This document shows, in pieces, positions 6,882 through 7,199 of a stretch of DNA of 7,199 nucleotides. The notes under the pieces are model-generated. The model made no database searches. It was not told the origin of the DNA and worked only from the letters and a program-made list of their open reading frames with translations. How positions within the stretch are numbered: the first letter of the stretch is position 1; each line of letters begins with the position of its first letter. Origin of the DNA: an uncultured Clostridia bacterium (GTDB lineage: Bacteria; Bacillota; Clostridia; TANB77; CAG-508); assembly GCA_947625075.1 (NCBI GenBank), contig CANQMY010000052.1, positions 1-7,199 of the forward strand, given 5' to 3'. The position numbers and the translations under genes are program-made.

Positions 6882-7199
6882 ATGAAAGCTAGAAACTTTT
6901 TCATAGTATTGCTAGGAATTATTATTATATTTTTCTCTATTTCTAATGGCAAACGGTGTTAATTCTATTGATGAACTTGCCTACGTTGTTGCTATTGGTT
7001 TTGATACTCGGAGAAAATAATGACTTAAAAATTAGTTTTCAAATAAATATGCCTTCTTCTTCTAAAGAACAAAGTAGTGATAGTGAGTCTTCAGAGTCAA
7101 GTTCTTCTGTTATAAATACTGTTGAATGTAATAGTTTCGATGTTCGGAATAAGCCTTCTAAATAGCTATTTAAGTAAAAAAGTTAATATGACTCATTGT
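6882..7199 (+). CDS. gerC: GerC-family germinant receptor subunit C, read through three +1 shifts; 3' end beyond window
   Basis: The C subunit of GerA-type receptors is an exported, usually lipid-anchored protein on the outer face of the spore inner membrane. The ATG follows a strong AAGGAGG (6865-6871) at 10-base spacing and starts a signal-like segment (residues 3-20). In the zero frame translation stops after 26 codons (TAA 6960-6962). Skipping one C at 6954, 7009 and 7145 gives 105 continuous codons to the window edge with strong GerC features: SIDELAYVVAIGFD, then TGENNDLKISFQINMP, a Ser/Glu-rich stretch, VECNSFDVG, and LLNSYLSKKVNMTHC. Full GerC proteins have about 370-400 residues. The expected lipobox Cys is absent: the signal segment ends SNGKG and the first Cys is in VECN. 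The text between the three sites is undamaged. Whether this is recoded by the ribosome, a young pseudogene or a sequence error cannot be settled here; the repeated CGG context argues for recoding. Confidence 0.75.
6954..6957 (+). other. Putative +1 frameshift site 1 in gerC (CGGT)
   Basis: In the start-codon frame the ribosome meets AAA then CGG, and two codons later a TAA (6960-6962). Skipping C6954 lets it read GGT (6955-6957) and continue into GVNSIDELAYVV, the first conserved GerC block. The seven codons after GGT carry no stop or odd residue. The junction could in principle lie a few codons upstream, since homology is weak there. Confidence 0.5.
7009..7012 (+). other. Putative +1 frameshift site 2 in gerC (CGGA)
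   Basis: In the frame entered at site 1, ACT is followed by CGG and a TAA three codons on (7018-7020). Skipping C7009 reads GGA (7010-7012) and gives FDTGENNDLKISFQ, which matches the GerC family's D-x-G-E/D-N pattern after the first strand. Homology on both sides pins the junction to within about two codons. Confidence 0.6.
7145..7148 (+). other. Putative +1 frameshift site 3 in gerC (CGGA)
   Basis: In the frame entered at site 2, GTT is followed by CGG and a TAG six codons after it (7163-7165). Skipping C7145 reads GGA (7146-7148) and continues GISLLNSYLSKKVNMTHC to the last base of the window, a conserved GerC block that follows the VEC-SFD motif directly. The frame then stays open to position 7199. 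Confidence 0.6.

Noticed and set aside
6946..7020. ATG at 6946 as a separate start for the second gerC segment (MANGVNSIDEL)
   Set aside because: No Shine-Dalgarno precedes it, it would lose the export signal, and it still meets a stop at 7018-7020.
6956..7165. Separate small gene of 69 codons within the gerC region
   Set aside because: It begins in gerC sequence read out of frame and only enters the GerC frame from 7010; the Ser-rich part belongs to gerC between shift sites 2 and 3. There is no ribosome site.

Overview
The window comes from a very AT-rich, endospore-forming Firmicute, most likely an uncultured gut-type clostridium. The reasons are the strong A/T codon bias, AAGGAG-type ribosome binding sites, a SpoIIP engulfment hydrolase and a GerA-type germinant-receptor operon. 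All intact genes read in the standard code with TAA or TAG stops.

Layout. Positions 1-2611, minus strand, hold the first 870 codons of a very large membrane-anchored protein. Its N-terminus resembles TadE/TadG-type pseudopilin-like proteins, and its C-terminus lies outside the window. It has a good vegetative-type promoter (2645-2673). Upstream on the same strand is spoIIP (2707-3801). A 178-bp AT-rich divergent region (3802-3979) follows. On the plus strand is a germinant-receptor operon: gerA (3980-5674), gerB (5693-6841) and the first third or so of gerC (6882-7199, cut by the window edge). The three gene products would form an inner-membrane spore germinant receptor: A subunit with a large soluble domain, B subunit as an APC-type permease, C subunit exposed on the outer face. 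SpoIIP acts earlier, in engulfment, degrading septal peptidoglycan with SpoIID and SpoIIM.

Most notable result. gerC is not open in any single frame, but it becomes one continuous, family-like GerC protein if one base, C, is skipped at three places (6954, 7009, 7145). At all three the zero-frame codon is CGG, the reading continues on the overlapping GGN glycine codon, and without the shift a stop follows within six codons. By my reading, CGG is used as an in-frame codon nowhere else in about 2,180 intact codons of this window, although CGA and CGT are used. This fits +1 frameshifting (or four-base decoding of CGGN as Gly) at a codon that may be unassigned in this organism. Pseudogene decay and systematic sequence error are the competing explanations. 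A second unusual feature is a perfect-spacing hairpin between the gerA Shine-Dalgarno and its ATG.
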